Below, in pieces: positions 44,531 through 54,131 of a stretch of DNA of 64,000 nt. Source of the DNA: an uncultured Pelagibacteraceae bacterium (GTDB lineage: Bacteria > Pseudomonadota > Alphaproteobacteria > Pelagibacterales > Pelagibacteraceae); assembly GCA_902523515.1 (NCBI GenBank), contig CABYZT010000004.1, positions 1 to 64,000 on the forward strand. Direction: 5' to 3'. The position numbers and the translations under genes were made by a program. Under the pieces are notes generated by a model. It had not been told where the DNA came from. It was given only the letters and a program-made list of their open reading frames with translations, and searched no databases. Within the stretch, counting starts at the first letter, position 1. Every line of letters starts with the position of its first letter.

Positions 44531-44863
44531 ATGAGTCATGCTAGTTCATACTTATTTTTAGGTATTGCAGTATTTTTAGGTGTAACTTCAAATAGTTTTG
44601 CAAAAAGTGCTGAGGGTTTTACACTTCTTGTTCCAAGCATAATTACAGCAATTACAATTGTGCTGTGTATGTATGCACTTTCATTAGTAATGAAAAATAT
44701 TCCTATGGGAATTACTTACGCCTCTTTTGCGGGACTTACAATTATAGCAACAGTCATTGTTGGTGTAATTAAATATAATCAAGTTCCCAATTTATATTCT
44801 ATGATAGGACTAGCATTTATTATAGTTGGCGTATTAATGGTAAATTTATTAGGAAATCAATAA
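44531..44863 (+). CDS. SMR-family membrane protein lacking the conserved glutamate, copy 1
   Basis: A 110-residue, four-helix protein clearly related to EmrE (KSAEGFTLLVPS after helix 1, MGITYASFAGLT, GVLMVNLLG at the end). Counting back 11 residues from the conserved EGF Glu (Glu25 in EmrE) gives Gly where EmrE has its essential proton- and drug-binding Glu14. It is followed 2 bases later by a second such gene, as in paired SMR transporters. Confidence 0.8.
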   Translation: MSHASSYLFLGIAVFLGVTSNSFAKSAEGFTLLVPSIITAITIVLCMYALSLVMKNIPMGITYASFAGLTIIATVIVGVIKYNQVPNLYSMIGLAFIIVGVLMVNLLGNQ

Positions 44864-44864
44864 T

Positions 44865-45200
44865 ATGAAACCTTTGTTGGGTTATTTATTTTTAGCTTTA
44901 GGTATTTCGTTTGGAATTGCATCTAATAGCTTAGCCAAAATTTCTGAAGGATTTACCAAACTAACACCATCGGTTTTATGCATATTGTTTATGTGTATTA
45001 CAATGTTTTCAATTGCAAAAGCTATGCACGCTCTACCTGTTGGTTTTGCTTACGCAACCTATAGCGGGTTAACTGTAACTGGGGTTGTCCTTTTTGCAGT
45101 ATTAAAATTTAATCAAGTACCTAATCTTTATGGAATAATTGGAATTATTTTAATTATTATTGGTGTAATAATGGTTAATTATCTTGGACGACTGAACTGA
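44865..45200 (+). CDS. SMR-family membrane protein lacking the conserved glutamate, copy 2
   Basis: A 111-residue, four-helix partner of the previous gene (FGIASNSLAKISEGFTKLTPS, VGFAYATYSGLT, GVIMVNYLG). It too has Gly at the Glu14 position, so neither half of the presumed heterodimer keeps the classical proton-coupling residue. It is convergent with the DUF952 gene, overlapping it by 22 bases. Confidence 0.8.
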   Translation: MKPLLGYLFLALGISFGIASNSLAKISEGFTKLTPSVLCILFMCITMFSIAKAMHALPVGFAYATYSGLTVTGVVLFAVLKFNQVPNLYGIIGIILIIIGVIMVNYLGRLN

Positions 45201-45550
45201 TACTTTTTTAAAATCTCTGGAAGCTCATGTCTTCCGTCTTCATTCAAAACTAACTCATATTCATCAACAATTGTGCTGGTATCTAAAGGTGAATATAAAT
45301 GAGGATACATATCTCCATTAGATGCCTGCTCCCACAATAAATGTTCAAGCTTAAAAGCATTTACTCTTAACAAAACTAGATTTTCTTTTTTGGGATAATG
45401 TTTGTGTAAAGTTTCCTCTACCTGATCCTCTTCAGAAAAGTGAATATATCCATCTTTAAGATCTTTTTCTGACCCGCCATAAGTTCCAGATTTTTTGGCC
45501 TTTTGCCATTCATCTTTATCTATAACTTTGAAAATAAATTCTAAATTCAT
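45179..45550 (-). CDS. DUF952 family protein
   Basis: A 123-residue protein matching the DUF952 pattern: FIFKVIDKDEWQKAKKSGTYGGSEKDLKDGYIHFS, then LVLLRVNAFKLEHLLWEQASNGDMYPHLYSPL. Members are related to ADP-ribosyltransferase-like folds only remotely and have no settled function. It follows the DUF924 gene by 1 base. Confidence 0.85.
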   Translation of the reverse strand: MNLEFIFKVIDKDEWQKAKKSGTYGGSEKDLKDGYIHFSEEDQVEETLHKHYPKKENLVLLRVNAFKLEHLLWEQASNGDMYPHLYSPLDTSTIVDEYELVLNEDGRHELPEILKKYQFSRPR

Positions 45551-45551
45551 T

Positions 45552-46115
45552 TTACCAAGAAGAGTTTGGACCTTTTAAGAATTCTAATTCTTCTTCAGTA
45601 GACTCTCTTCCTAAAATTTCATTTCTATGAGGATATCTATGAAATTGTCTGATTGCTTTTGTATGATCTTGCCAAAATTTTTTTATTTCATTGTATCCTT
45701 CGTGCTCTCTTAAATATTTATTTAATAAATAATATGCCATTTCATGATCACTTATTTCCTCGCTGTGAATTAAAGGTAACAACATAAAAAATCTTTGATT
45801 TACATTCATAGCTTCTAAATAACCTGAATAAACTGCATCATTTACAATCAATCTAGTTTTTTGATCTTGAGCAAAAGCTTTTTTGTCATTTCTAAACATA
45901 TTTCTTGAAAACTGATCAAATAAAATAACTAATGCCAAACAACTCATAGGGTTATCTTGCCAATCATCATATTCATTTTGACAAGCAAGTTCATAATCTT
46001 TTAAAAAATTATCTTTAATTTTTTGATCAAACTTTTCATCTTTTTTAAAACGCATTTCGGAAGGAGTTTCTTTAAACCAGAAATCTAAAATAACTTGTGC
46101 TCTTTCTGGGATCAT
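45552..46115 (-). CDS. DUF924 family protein
   Basis: A 187-residue helical protein with DUF924 features: VILDFWFKETPS, CLALVILFDQFSRNMFRNDKKAFAQDQ and RFFMLLPLIHSE. The fold is TPR-like; function is unknown. It overlaps the phosphatase gene by 4 bases, placing it in an operon of three with the DUF952 protein. Confidence 0.88.
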   Translation of the reverse strand: MIPERAQVILDFWFKETPSEMRFKKDEKFDQKIKDNFLKDYELACQNEYDDWQDNPMSCLALVILFDQFSRNMFRNDKKAFAQDQKTRLIVNDAVYSGYLEAMNVNQRFFMLLPLIHSEEISDHEMAYYLLNKYLREHEGYNEIKKFWQDHTKAIRQFHRYPHRNEILGRESTEEELEFLKGPNSSW

Positions 46116-46918
46116 TTAATTACTGGTTTTAATAATTTTAAAACTTTTTGATGATTTTGTTTGTTATTAGAAACAAGTATATTTCCACCTAACACAGGGT
46201 TTTTATTATCCCAAGTAGTTATTATTGCTCCTGCTGCTCTAACAATTGGTATCAATGGGTGAATATCCCAAATCTTATTTGCACACTGAGCAACTATTTC
46301 AATTCTACCCTCTGCCAATTGACAATAAGTCAATGCATCAAAACAAGGAAATTGCATTCTTTTTATAAACTTTTTAATTTTTAATTGTTGTTTCAAAGAT
46401 AAGTGATGATGAAATGCAGCTGCAAGTTTTGCGTTTGTAAAATTTAGCTTGGTATTAATTTTTAATTTTCTTTTTTTATTATTCTCAAAAACATACGCTG
46501 AGTTTTTGTTTAAGTTTAAATAATATTTCTTCATTTTTGGAAAATTAGCCAGTCCTAAAACAGGCTCTCCATTGTAATTTAATGAAATGAGATTGCTCCA
46601 ACTAGGATTACCTACAACGTATGATCTAGTTCCATCAATTGGATCAATCACCCATGAAAACTCACTCTTGGTATTTTTATGACCATATTCCTCACCTATA
46701 ATCTGATGATTTGGAAATTTTTTTGAAATTTTAGATCTTATGAATTTTTCAAATGCTTTGTCTGATGTTGTTACAGGATCGTAACCTTTACCTTTCATCT
46801 TATTAGTTATCTTAAATGGTTTATCTAACTTAGCGTAATAAAACTTGGTTAAATCTTTAGCAAGTTGATTTAAAAAGCTTGCATATATTGGATATTTTTT
46901 TGTATCAAATTTTTTCAC
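46112..46918 (-). CDS. Inositol monophosphatase family phosphatase, HisN-like
   Basis: A 268-residue protein with the metal-binding motifs EEYGHKN, WVIDPIDGTRSYVVGNPSW and KIWDIHPLIPIVRAAGA. DGTRSYV, rather than the DGTxNF of inositol enzymes, is the form seen in histidinol-phosphatase HisN. It likely dephosphorylates histidinol phosphate or a sugar phosphate. It is divergent from the GBBH-type oxygenase gene with a 67-base gap. Confidence 0.85.
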   Translation of the reverse strand: MKKFDTKKYPIYASFLNQLAKDLTKFYYAKLDKPFKITNKMKGKGYDPVTTSDKAFEKFIRSKISKKFPNHQIIGEEYGHKNTKSEFSWVIDPIDGTRSYVVGNPSWSNLISLNYNGEPVLGLANFPKMKKYYLNLNKNSAYVFENNKKRKLKINTKLNFTNAKLAAAFHHHLSLKQQLKIKKFIKRMQFPCFDALTYCQLAEGRIEIVAQCANKIWDIHPLIPIVRAAGAIITTWDNKNPVLGGNILVSNNKQNHQKVLKLLKPVIK

Positions 46919-46985
46919 AATGAACTCTTACTATTTAATTTATGTTGATTAAAGCTAAATTTTAAATAATCCTTAGCTTACTATT

Positions 46986-48089
46986 ATGAAAATTGAGCTA
47001 GTTGAAAATAAGGTTTATTTTAATAATGGGTCTGAAAAAAAAGAAATTCACCCATTCTGGTTAAGAGAAAGAGTTAATGGTGAGGAGTATTTAGATAAAG
47101 GAACTCAGCAAAGACTTTTTGATCCTACCTTTTTAAGTAACGATGTATCAATAAATAAAGCAAAACTTAATGAAAAATATTTAGAGGTTGATTTTAATGA
47201 CGGTGTTAATTTAAAATTAGAAATTGATAAAATTACTTCTGAGTTTTCTAAAGAAGATATTGTCATAAAATCTATTGAAAAAACTAGATGGGACGCCTCT
47301 TTAAAAAATATAAAAAATTTTGAATACCAAGAAAATTTTTACGAAAGTAAAGAGATGCATGATCTACTTGTTTCGTTTTACAAATATGGTTTTGTAATAA
47401 TTAAAAATATTCCAACATCTAAAAATTATATTGTGGAATTTGCAAATTCTATAGGCAGTGTTCGAAGAACAAATTTTGGTGAATATTTTAATGTAAAATC
47501 TAAACCTAATCCAAACGATCTTGCTTATACTTCATTGGCATTAGCACCTCATACTGACAATCCTTATAGAAATCCTGTACCATGCATTCAAATTTTACAT
47601 TGTATAGAAAGTAAAGTTTCAGGAGGATTATCAACATTGGTAGACGGTTATACCGTTACTGAAGATTTAAAAAATCAATATCCAGAATTTTATAAAATTT
47701 TAACTGAAGTAAAAGTTAGATTTAGATTCATAGATAAAGAAGTAATTTTAGAAACTATCTCTCCTTTGATTGAACTAAATGAGGATAAGAGTTTCAAGCA
47801 GGTAAGATTTAGTCCTAGATTAGACTATGTTCCAGTTTTAGAAAAAGAAAAATTAGATCTTTACTACCAAGCAAGAAAAAAAATATCTGAAATGTATAAT
47901 TCAGATAAATATAGAATTGAGTTTAAACTCGAGCCAAAAGACTTGATGATGATGGATAATTACAGACTTCTTCATGGAAGAACAGCTTATGAGACAAAAG
48001 AAGGTGAAAGATTTTTACAAGGTTGTTATATTGATTACGATAGCACCGAGGGGAAACTTAGACACTTAAAAAGAAAGTTTAATCTTTAA
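46986..48089 (+). CDS. Gamma-butyrobetaine hydroxylase-like Fe(II)/2-oxoglutarate oxygenase
   Basis: A 367-residue protein: a DUF971/GBBH amino-terminal domain (residues about 1-95, with IHPFWLRERV) followed by a TauD-type oxygenase with APHTDNPYRNPVPCIQ (HxD), MMMDNYRLLHGRTAYE (distal His) and GERFLQGCYID. It may hydroxylate gamma-butyrobetaine, trimethyllysine or a related betaine. It stands alone on the plus strand and ends 11 bases inside the convergent azoreductase gene. Confidence 0.85.
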   Translation: MKIELVENKVYFNNGSEKKEIHPFWLRERVNGEEYLDKGTQQRLFDPTFLSNDVSINKAKLNEKYLEVDFNDGVNLKLEIDKITSEFSKEDIVIKSIEKTRWDASLKNIKNFEYQENFYESKEMHDLLVSFYKYGFVIIKNIPTSKNYIVEFANSIGSVRRTNFGEYFNVKSKPNPNDLAYTSLALAPHTDNPYRNPVPCIQILHCIESKVSGGLSTLVDGYTVTEDLKNQYPEFYKILTEVKVRFRFIDKEVILETISPLIELNEDKSFKQVRFSPRLDYVPVLEKEKLDLYYQARKKISEMYNSDKYRIEFKLEPKDLMMMDNYRLLHGRTAYETKEGERFLQGCYIDYDSTEGKLRHLKRKFNL

Positions 48090-48666
48090 ATAAATTTTCT
48101 ATTTGCGCTTCAGCCTCTTTAATTGATTTTTCATAATCTAGTGCCATTTGATCTGCACTAATTATATCTACTTTTTCTATACCAAAAAAGTTAAGAATAA
48201 ATTTTAGCCAAGGAGTTAAAAAATCTTCTGAACTATTTAGTTTTGTCCCCCCAGAAGTAATAACTAGATACGCATGTTTGTTTTTTAACAGTCCCTCTCT
48301 TCTACCATTTGCTTTAAATCTAAAAGTTTCACCTATACGAGCAGCTAAATCCGACCAAGCTTTAAGGGTTGCTGGAGGTCCATAATTATAAATTGGTGCA
48401 GAAATTATTATAATATCACTCTCTTTTAATTCTTTTACAAGCTTGTCAGAAAGCTCAAACATTTTTTTATGTTCTTCTGTTTGATCTTTTTCATCAATAT
48501 TCATTCCAGATTCTGTAAGCCCACTTACAAAAAGCATCTCATCATCTAAATCTCTATAAATTACTTCATCTTCTGGTTTTTTGATTTTATCTAAAAGTTT
48601 TTTTGCTAAAGCTCTTGAGGTAGAGCCTTTTTTTCTAGCACTAGAATCTATTTGATAAATTTTCAT
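48079..48666 (-). CDS. azoR: FMN-dependent NADH-azoreductase/quinone reductase
   Basis: A 195-residue flavodoxin-like protein: IDSSARKKGSTSRALAKKL binds the FMN phosphate, PIYNYGPPATLKAWSDLAARIGETF is the AzoR signature and ITSGGTK another flavin loop. It reduces quinones or azo compounds using NAD(P)H. It lies 9 bases after the ccdA-type gene. Confidence 0.88.
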   Translation of the reverse strand: MKIYQIDSSARKKGSTSRALAKKLLDKIKKPEDEVIYRDLDDEMLFVSGLTESGMNIDEKDQTEEHKKMFELSDKLVKELKESDIIIISAPIYNYGPPATLKAWSDLAARIGETFRFKANGRREGLLKNKHAYLVITSGGTKLNSSEDFLTPWLKFILNFFGIEKVDIISADQMALDYEKSIKEAEAQIENLFKD

Positions 48667-48675
48667 TAATACTTT

Positions 48676-49383
48676 TTATCCGAATTTTTGCATAAATGGA
48701 AAGATTTCAATTATATAAAATCCTATTGCTTGTAATTGATTAGTTAAAATTAAAATACCTGTAACTAAAAGCGTTATTCCACCAATTTTTGAAATTAAAT
48801 TTATGTTTTTCTTAAAATTTTTAGAAAATAATAAGAACCTTTGAATTAAGTATCCAGACAAAACAAAAGGAATAGCAAGACCTAATGAATAAGAAATTAA
48901 CAAGATTACAGCTCTTGATAAAGTTTCTTCAATAGATGCTAAAGCTAAAATTGAACCTAAAATTGGACCAATACATGGTGTCCAGCCAAAACCAAATGCA
49001 ACACCTATAACATAGGGAAAAAGAATATTTCTTGATTCTTTTGCATCAAACCTTTTTTCTAAATTTAAATATGGAATATTGATAATACCAATTAATTGAA
49101 GAGAAAAAATTATAATAATTATTCCAGCTGAAATTCTTAACACTTCTGAATTTTGTAATAGCGCCTGTCCTAAAAAAGATGCTGATGCACCTAAAAGTAC
49201 AAATACAGTTGAGAACCCTAAACAAAATAAAATTAATGGAAAAAAATTGATTTTTTTTTGATTTAAAATTTCTTGTAAAGATTGGCCAAAGATATAAGAA
49301 ATATATCCAGGTATCAAAGGTAGAACACATGGAGACAAAAAACTTATAAGTCCTGCCCCAAAAGCAATTAAGTATTCAAACAT
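48676..49383 (-). CDS. ccdA: CcdA-type cytochrome c biogenesis thiol transporter
   Basis: A 235-residue membrane protein with about six helices. The redox cysteines are in FLSPCVLPLIPGY (Cys19) and GWTPCIGPILG, the two conserved positions of the CcdA/DsbD core. It carries reducing power across the membrane for cytochrome c maturation or disulfide reduction. It starts 1 base after the ppc stop. Confidence 0.92.
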   Translation of the reverse strand: MFEYLIAFGAGLISFLSPCVLPLIPGYISYIFGQSLQEILNQKKINFFPLILFCLGFSTVFVLLGASASFLGQALLQNSEVLRISAGIIIIIFSLQLIGIINIPYLNLEKRFDAKESRNILFPYVIGVAFGFGWTPCIGPILGSILALASIEETLSRAVILLISYSLGLAIPFVLSGYLIQRFLLFSKNFKKNINLISKIGGITLLVTGILILTNQLQAIGFYIIEIFPFMQKFG

Positions 49384-52074
49384 TTATCCAGTATTTTTCA
49401 TCGCTGCAGAAATACCTGCAATCGATGTCATTAAAGCATCTTCAAGAAATTTTTTATCTAAATTATTATATTTTTTATTTGTTAATTTATTCATTATATT
49501 CGCCTGAAGTATATTTAACATTTCTGTATAATTATTTCTTATAAATAAAGCTTTTCTAAATTCTTTCCTCTCTTTTATCACTTCTTTGGGGGTAATTTTA
49601 TTGTGCAATTTGACCAATGCTTCAAATTGAAATCTTAATTTTTTACCAATTCTTTTTAGTGATGCATCGGCTAAATTATTTTCATAAATAACTGATATTT
49701 CTGGATCCACCTTGGAAATTACCATATCTAAAATATCCATCGTTGATACAAAGTATGGCCAATTTCTTTCCATGTCAGTCATTATTCTTTTAAACTTTTT
49801 AATTGATCCGTACCTCAATGCTTCAGTTGTACCAAGCCAAGCAGGTAACATTAATCTAATTTGTGTCCAGGCAAATACCCATGGGATAGCTCTTAAACTT
49901 TGAATATTGTCAACATTCTTTCTTTTGGTTGGTCTTGATCCAATTGCAAGTTTTCCTAGTGATTTATGTGGCGTAACTGTTTTGAAGTAACGAATGAAAT
50001 CCTCACTTTGATTTAGATATTTTCTATATGAAGATGTAGAAATTTCTGACATTTTTTGAATTAATTCACGCCAGTTAGTTTTTGATCTTGGTGGAGGATT
50101 TAAAGAAGCATCCATAACAGAACCGATATAGCTACAAAGGTTATATTCAGCCAAAGGTTTGTATCCATACTTTTGTTGAATCACCTCACCTTGATCAGTA
50201 ATTCTTATTTTGCCATTAACTGTTCCTGAAGGTTGTGATTTTAAAGTAGCCTGAATAGGTCCACCTCCTCTTCCTGGAGATCCACCTCTACCATGAAAGA
50301 AAACAAGATCTATTTTATATTTTTTAGCTAAACTTCTAAGCTCCTCTTGAAGTTTATATTGATGCCAACTCGCAGATAGTTTTCCAGCATCTTTACTAGA
50401 GTCAGAATATCCAATCATTACTTCCTGCTTTGAATTAATCATTTTTCTGTACCATGAAAGTTTGAATAAATTTGTCATTACACCATTGGCATTTTTTAAA
50501 TCATCCAAAGTTTCAAAAAGTGGCACAACTCTTAATAAATTTTTGTTTTGTGCCTGCATTTGTAAAAAATAAACAGATAAAATATCAGATGCTGTTGAGG
50601 TCATTGATATTACATATGCGCCTAGGCACTCAATTGGTGTTTTCGCTATCTGTTTGAAAGTATTCCAAACTTCTTTATTTTCTTTGTCTTTTATTTTTAT
50701 TTTATCTACAAAAAGTTTTTTTTCTTTTATAGATTTATTTAATAATTTTACTTTTTCTATTTCAGTTAAAGAAGAATATTTTATATTTTTTTTCTTTTTA
50801 AAAATTTCGTTTAAAAGTTTTTCATGTCTATCTGCCTCTTGTCTTATATCTAATCTTGCTAAATTAATTCCAAAGCACCTGACTCTTCTCATTAAATCTA
50901 ATAGGTCTGCATTTGCAATATACTCTCCTCGATTTGCATTTAATGATTTTCTTACTTCTCTTAATGGAAGAGTTATTTCATTTTTATTTTGAATTAATTT
51001 TTTTTCATCTAAATCTGCATCGTTATTTAAATGATTTTCAATTAATTGATGGGTTAGTCTTACCTTATCCCTAATTGGTCTCAAATAAACTCTATAAGGT
51101 TCATAGCTATTTCCTGTTGCTCTTTTAATTTTTGGAGAGCATTCTTCCATTGATAAATCTTGTATCAATTTTGTAAGTTCTTTCTCATATAATTTTGCAG
51201 CTTGCCATCTAGAAAATAAAATTACCTTCTTTGTAACTTCAGCTGTTACATTAGGATTTCCATCTCTATCTCCCCCCATCCATGATCCAAATTGAATTGG
51301 ATTAAAATCACGTGGTAAATCTTTCTTTAAATTTTTTCTGAATATGTCGTTAAGTCTTTTATAAACTTTAGGAATGGTGTCCCATAGACTATCCTCGATA
51401 ACAGCTAAACCCCACCTCGCTTCATCTAATGGAGATGGTTTAGTCCTTTTTAGTTCATCTGTTTTCCATATTATTGCAATTTCCGAGTAAAGCTTTCGAT
51501 CTAATTCTATAATCTTAGATGGATATTTTTTATAAAGATGTCTTTGCTCCATAATTTCAATTAAATTGGCATATTTTTGAATTAAAGTTCTTCTTTTTAC
51601 TTCAGTAGGATGAGCGGTAAGCACAATACCTATATCAAGTTTTGTGGCTTGTTCGTAGATTTTTTTATCCGGAATTTGTTTATTTTTAAATAGACTTTCT
51701 ATTATATCTTCAATGAAAAGATTTTGATTTTTACTTTTAAAATATGGATTTTCAAATTCATTTAACTTTCTAGATGCATCTAATGACTCAGCTAAATTCA
51801 TTAAATTTAAAATGTGTGAAAATGCTCTTGTTAATTTAAATGTATTTTTAGGAGAGAGTTTTTTTACTTCTTTCGAAATTTTTGAAAAAATTCTACTTTT
51901 ATTTTTTTGTGTTAAAGTATTTTTAGATAATAATCTAAATTTTTCAACAATTTCAAAAAAAACTGAACCTTCCTGATCTTTAATTACTCTTCCTAAAAAA
52001 GTTCCTAATAATCTAATATCTTCTCTTAAAAGCTTTGTTGGTATTCGCTCATAGTAAAGATCTCTTTTCTTCAT
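49384..52074 (-). CDS. ppc: Phosphoenolpyruvate carboxylase
   Basis: An 896-residue full-length enzyme. LTAHPTEVKRRTL carries the catalytic His, GSWMGGDRDGNPNVTA, GYSDSSKDAGKLSASWHQ and FFHGRGGSPGRGGGP are the family blocks, and the chain ends in the conserved NTG. It fixes bicarbonate onto PEP to give oxaloacetate, refilling the TCA cycle. Its start overlaps the SMP-30 gene by 26 bases. Confidence 0.97.
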   Translation of the reverse strand: MKKRDLYYERIPTKLLREDIRLLGTFLGRVIKDQEGSVFFEIVEKFRLLSKNTLTQKNKSRIFSKISKEVKKLSPKNTFKLTRAFSHILNLMNLAESLDASRKLNEFENPYFKSKNQNLFIEDIIESLFKNKQIPDKKIYEQATKLDIGIVLTAHPTEVKRRTLIQKYANLIEIMEQRHLYKKYPSKIIELDRKLYSEIAIIWKTDELKRTKPSPLDEARWGLAVIEDSLWDTIPKVYKRLNDIFRKNLKKDLPRDFNPIQFGSWMGGDRDGNPNVTAEVTKKVILFSRWQAAKLYEKELTKLIQDLSMEECSPKIKRATGNSYEPYRVYLRPIRDKVRLTHQLIENHLNNDADLDEKKLIQNKNEITLPLREVRKSLNANRGEYIANADLLDLMRRVRCFGINLARLDIRQEADRHEKLLNEIFKKKKNIKYSSLTEIEKVKLLNKSIKEKKLFVDKIKIKDKENKEVWNTFKQIAKTPIECLGAYVISMTSTASDILSVYFLQMQAQNKNLLRVVPLFETLDDLKNANGVMTNLFKLSWYRKMINSKQEVMIGYSDSSKDAGKLSASWHQYKLQEELRSLAKKYKIDLVFFHGRGGSPGRGGGPIQATLKSQPSGTVNGKIRITDQGEVIQQKYGYKPLAEYNLCSYIGSVMDASLNPPPRSKTNWRELIQKMSEISTSSYRKYLNQSEDFIRYFKTVTPHKSLGKLAIGSRPTKRKNVDNIQSLRAIPWVFAWTQIRLMLPAWLGTTEALRYGSIKKFKRIMTDMERNWPYFVSTMDILDMVISKVDPEISVIYENNLADASLKRIGKKLRFQFEALVKLHNKITPKEVIKERKEFRKALFIRNNYTEMLNILQANIMNKLTNKKYNNLDKKFLEDALMTSIAGISAAMKNTG

Positions 52075-52960
52075 TACTTATAATAAATTTTTTTTGTAAA
52101 ACTCCTCTTGTATTTGTTTTTACACTAAAAAAGAATCCTGAATATCTAAATTTTCGCAGATCTGCTTTGCTCATCCCTTTTGTAGCTGTTGAAACATAAA
52201 GTTCTTTAGTATTTTTACCTCCAAATGCACAATTAGTTATATTTTTTGCAGGAAACTGAATTCTGTGAATTAATTTTGCTTTTTTATTAAAAACAGAAAT
52301 ACAAGCCCCATGGAAATGAGCTACCCATAAATTTTTATTTTTATCTAATGTCATTCCATCTGGCGAACCTTCATCAGAAGATAATTTTTTAAATATTTTT
52401 TTGCTAACTATTTTATTTTTTTTATTTATTTTAATTTTATAGATAGTTTTTTTTGGACTATCTGTATGATAAAAATTATACTGGTCAATAAAAGCTGGTC
52501 CATTAGTAATTCTATAATTTTTATCAACTTTTATTAATTTAAGATTTTTATCTAATTTATACAAAGAACCTTTTTCAATTTTTCTTTCCAAGTTGTCCAT
52601 GGTGCCAAACCAAAGATTTCCAGCAGGATCTGTTTTACCATCATTAATTCTATTTAGTTTCAAGTTTGGTTCTATCTTTATTGACTTTAAAACTTTTTTT
52701 GATTTTAAATTTTGAATTCTTAATTCTCCCTGGAGACCCAAAATAAAAATATAATCTTTGATATGAGCAATAAAACCAATTTCTTTATTTACTTTAAAGA
52801 TTTTCTTTTTTTTATTTTTAACATTAAAAGAGCAGATTTTCTTTTTTTTAATATCTACAAAATAAATTGAGTTATGTTCATCAACCCATAATGTTCCCTC
52901 ACCTAAGGTACATCTTAATTTCCAAAGAGGTTTTGGTTCTGATGTTTTTATTTTATTCAT
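52049..52960 (-). CDS. SMP-30/gluconolactonase-like lactonase
   Basis: A 303-residue six-bladed beta-propeller: CTLGEGTLWVDEHNSIYFVDI gives the metal-binding Glu, RINDGKTDPAGNLWFGTMD the Asn/Asp site, and SPDGMTLDKNKNLWVAHFHGACISVF the third. The family opens sugar-acid lactones to aldonates, fitting the downstream acid-degrading genes. It overlaps the enolase-family gene by 8 bases. It is unusually rich in lysine. Confidence 0.88.
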   Translation of the reverse strand: MNKIKTSEPKPLWKLRCTLGEGTLWVDEHNSIYFVDIKKKKICSFNVKNKKKKIFKVNKEIGFIAHIKDYIFILGLQGELRIQNLKSKKVLKSIKIEPNLKLNRINDGKTDPAGNLWFGTMDNLERKIEKGSLYKLDKNLKLIKVDKNYRITNGPAFIDQYNFYHTDSPKKTIYKIKINKKNKIVSKKIFKKLSSDEGSPDGMTLDKNKNLWVAHFHGACISVFNKKAKLIHRIQFPAKNITNCAFGGKNTKELYVSTATKGMSKADLRKFRYSGFFFSVKTNTRGVLQKKFIISNEEKRSLL

Positions 52961-54125
52961 TTACTTCAAACTCTTTAATAAAATCTTCATTTGGGTTTAT
53001 ACCAATACCTATATTATCTGTTACTGATGCATAACCGTTATTGTTTTTAACTTGATCTAAAATTGAAAATTCTTCCTTTGGCAAATCTGTGATAAAAATA
53101 TTTTTTTCTGTTGTATCAAACTCGAGCATAGATTTAGATGGAAATAATCCACCTGGCATATCTGGTTGTGCTATCAACAAATGGAGGTTAACTGCAATAC
53201 TAACTGCAGAACCCCATACATGATTAATTACTGGTATAAAATTTGCTTGCGCTAGTGCTGCAACTTTTAAATACTCCGTAATTCCGCCTAGTCCACAAAC
53301 CTCTGGTTGAGCGATATCAACACATTTATTTGATATTAATTTATTCCAACCATATTTGGTAAATTCAGCTTCTCCTCCTGCAATGCTAGTAGAGATTTTT
53401 TGTTTTAATTCTCTGTATCCCACATAATCTTCAGGAGCCACAGGTTCTTCAAACCAATAAATATCTAGTTCATCTAAACCTTTACCAACATAAAGAGCAT
53501 CTTGCAAATTATAAGCATGATTTGCATCAACCATTAATTTAAAATCTTTTCCAACAGAGTCCCTTACAGCTTGAACTAACTTTAAATCCTCTTTTGGACC
53601 TAATCCAACTTTCATTTTCATAGCTTTAAAATTTTTTGATTTTATTTGCTTAGATTCCTCTTTGAACAAGGCGATCAATTCATCAACTGATTTTTTTTGT
53701 AACATCATTCCATACCCATAAACAGGGACGTCATTATTACATTTGCCACCAACAAGTTGATAAAGAGGAGAGTTTGTTTTCTTTCCAAGAATATCCCACA
53801 AAGCAATATCTACTCCTGATAATGCTTGAATTGGCATTCCCTTTTGACCGCTATCTCTTAAAAGATTGTACACTTTTTGCCAGATGTATTCTTTGTTTAA
53901 AGGGTCTTCACCAATTACTAAAGGCTGTATAACCTTTTCAACAATAAACTTATTCGCTAAAGCTATATTTCCAGGACCAAAACATTCACCCCAACCTTTT
54001 ATTCCCTCGTCTGTTTGAACTTCAACAAGATGAGCTGTACGATGTTTGTAATATTGTTGTGAATAACCAAGTTCTTTTTCTAACTCATATCTAAGTACAT
54101 GACTTTTAATAGAAGTTATTTTCAC
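52953..54125 (-). CDS. Enolase-superfamily sugar-acid dehydratase (mandelate racemase subgroup)
   Basis: A 390-residue protein: the KxK pair is Lys170/Lys172 (KAMKMKVG), metal ligands are Asp200 (DANH), Glu226 (FEEPV) and Glu252 (GGEAEF), and the Asp270-His302 dyad (VDIAQPE, NHVWGS) is complete. This is the mandelate racemase subgroup, which removes water from aldonates such as fuconate, rhamnonate or galactonate. Gene neighbours encode a lactonase, an SDR and an FAH hydrolase, so a fuconate-like substrate is likely. Confidence 0.88.
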   Translation of the reverse strand: MKITSIKSHVLRYELEKELGYSQQYYKHRTAHLVEVQTDEGIKGWGECFGPGNIALANKFIVEKVIQPLVIGEDPLNKEYIWQKVYNLLRDSGQKGMPIQALSGVDIALWDILGKKTNSPLYQLVGGKCNNDVPVYGYGMMLQKKSVDELIALFKEESKQIKSKNFKAMKMKVGLGPKEDLKLVQAVRDSVGKDFKLMVDANHAYNLQDALYVGKGLDELDIYWFEEPVAPEDYVGYRELKQKISTSIAGGEAEFTKYGWNKLISNKCVDIAQPEVCGLGGITEYLKVAALAQANFIPVINHVWGSAVSIAVNLHLLIAQPDMPGGLFPSKSMLEFDTTEKNIFITDLPKEEFSILDQVKNNNGYASVTDNIGIGINPNEDFIKEFEVNE

Positions 54126-54131
54126 AATTAA

